NCBI GenBank assembly: GCA_023128635.1
Contig: JAGMDP010000010.1
Span: 1 to 18,925, forward strand
Direction of reading: 5' to 3'
From: Candidatus Heimdallarchaeota archaeon
Lineage (GTDB): Archaea > Asgardarchaeota > Heimdallarchaeia > JABLTI01
Length of the DNA stretch: 18,925 nucleotides
The notes beneath the pieces are model-generated. The model searched no databases, was not told where the DNA came from, and saw only the letters and a list, made by a program, of their open reading frames with translations. This document shows positions 18,677 to 18,925 of the stretch, piece after piece (within the stretch, counting starts at the first letter, position 1; each line of letters starts with the position of its first letter). The position numbers and the translations under genes were made by a program.

Positions 18677-18925
18677 ATGATGAAAGCAATAATATTTGAA
18701 AAATATGGCCCACCCGAAGTTCTTCAACTTAAAGAGGTAGAAAAACCAACTCCCAAAGACAATGAAGTACTGATTAAAGTACATGCGACAACAGTACATA
18801 GAGGCGATGTGAGAATGCGAAAATTCGATGTTCCTCGCGCGCAATGGCTCTTCGCACGAATGTATTTAGGTTTTAGAAAACCAAAGAGAGCTATACTTGG
18901 GATGGAATTAGCTGGAGAAATTGAA
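18677..18925 (+). CDS. MDR-family quinone oxidoreductase/alcohol dehydrogenase (3' truncated)
   Basis: The frame runs from ATG 18677 (or the next ATG, 18680) to the right edge without a stop, so only the first 83 residues are seen. They read [20 protein letters not shown], then [23 protein letters not shown] and finally [11 protein letters not shown]. This is the N-terminal GroES-like domain of the medium-chain dehydrogenase/reductase family. The PPEVLQL strand and the GMELAGEIE motif point to the zinc-free quinone oxidoreductase (QOR-like) branch. The position where zinc alcohol dehydrogenases have the catalytic Cys reads THVRGD-like (ATTVHRGDV) with no Cys, which agrees. It would reduce a quinone or enone with NAD(P)H in the cytosol. 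The insert [16 protein letters not shown] is also seen in archaeal and bacterial QOR-like members. The C-terminal part and the cofactor site lie outside the window. Confidence 0.85.
   Translation, partial: MMKAIIFEKYGPPEVLQLKEVEKPTPKDNEVLIKVHATTVHRGDVRMRKFDVPRAQWLFARMYLGFRKPKRAILGMELAGEIE

Noticed and set aside
1..18925. Mobile element, CRISPR array, integration site or replication origin
   Set aside because: No transposase or integrase, no regularly spaced repeats, no tRNA end and no Orc1/Cdc6 gene or origin-box cluster were seen.

Overview
The window is about 18.9 kb of AT-rich archaeal DNA, most likely from an Asgard-type archaeon (Loki/Heimdall/Thor breadth; the phylum is an inference). 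Archaeal features seen: TATA-like boxes about 25-30 bases before first genes, apparently leaderless first genes, Shine-Dalgarno (SD) sites mainly before internal operon genes, a DUF2769-type Cys protein, and a winged-helix regulator fused to a Yip1-like membrane domain. Surface proteins carry an N-terminal signal and a C-terminal membrane helix with a Lys/Arg tail, a design common in Asgard genomes. There are no rRNA or tRNA genes, CRISPR arrays or transposases, and no gap without a gene exceeds about 220 bases.

Layout. 1-1230: the end of a helical protein, a small TIGR04076-type Cys protein and a flavodoxin. 1372-4181: a membrane-anchored beta-propeller surface protein with a clear terminator, then a cytosolic class C beta-lactamase-fold serine hydrolase. 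4213-6057 (minus): a flavoprotein/ferredoxin operon of the fumarate reductase/AprA superfamily, divergent from a four-helix membrane protein through one shared AT-rich promoter. 6548-8218 (minus): a stand-alone RAM (Lrp/AsnC ligand-binding) protein followed by a ten-helix DMT-like transporter with its own C-terminal RAM domain. 8348-9676: an NSUN-type rRNA m5C methyltransferase. 9758-11942 (minus): a very acidic anchored surface protein and the membrane-tethered winged-helix/Yip1-like regulator. 12078-12947: a PH-like membrane protein and a DUF2769 protein. 13008-16757: a small Met/His-rich exported protein, two paralogous 213-residue surface proteins, and, between the paralogs, a convergent nucleotidyltransferase and aminoglycoside-phosphotransferase-fold kinase. 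16920-18565: an ABC-2 exporter operon. 18677-end: the start of a quinone oxidoreductase-like MDR enzyme.

The strongest candidate for an undescribed system is the pair at 6548-8218. A drug/metabolite-type transporter ends in the amino-acid-sensing domain of Lrp regulators, and it is co-transcribed with a free copy of that domain. This suggests direct ligand gating of transport by a mixed RAM assembly with no DNA-binding domain. Next are the membrane-bound regulator with a palindrome at its own promoter, and the two surface-protein paralogs whose promoters each carry inverted repeats.

Several genes start with TTG or GTG, and I moved starts where an SD, a TATA box or a paralog alignment supported it. 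All function calls come from motif reading, not database searches.
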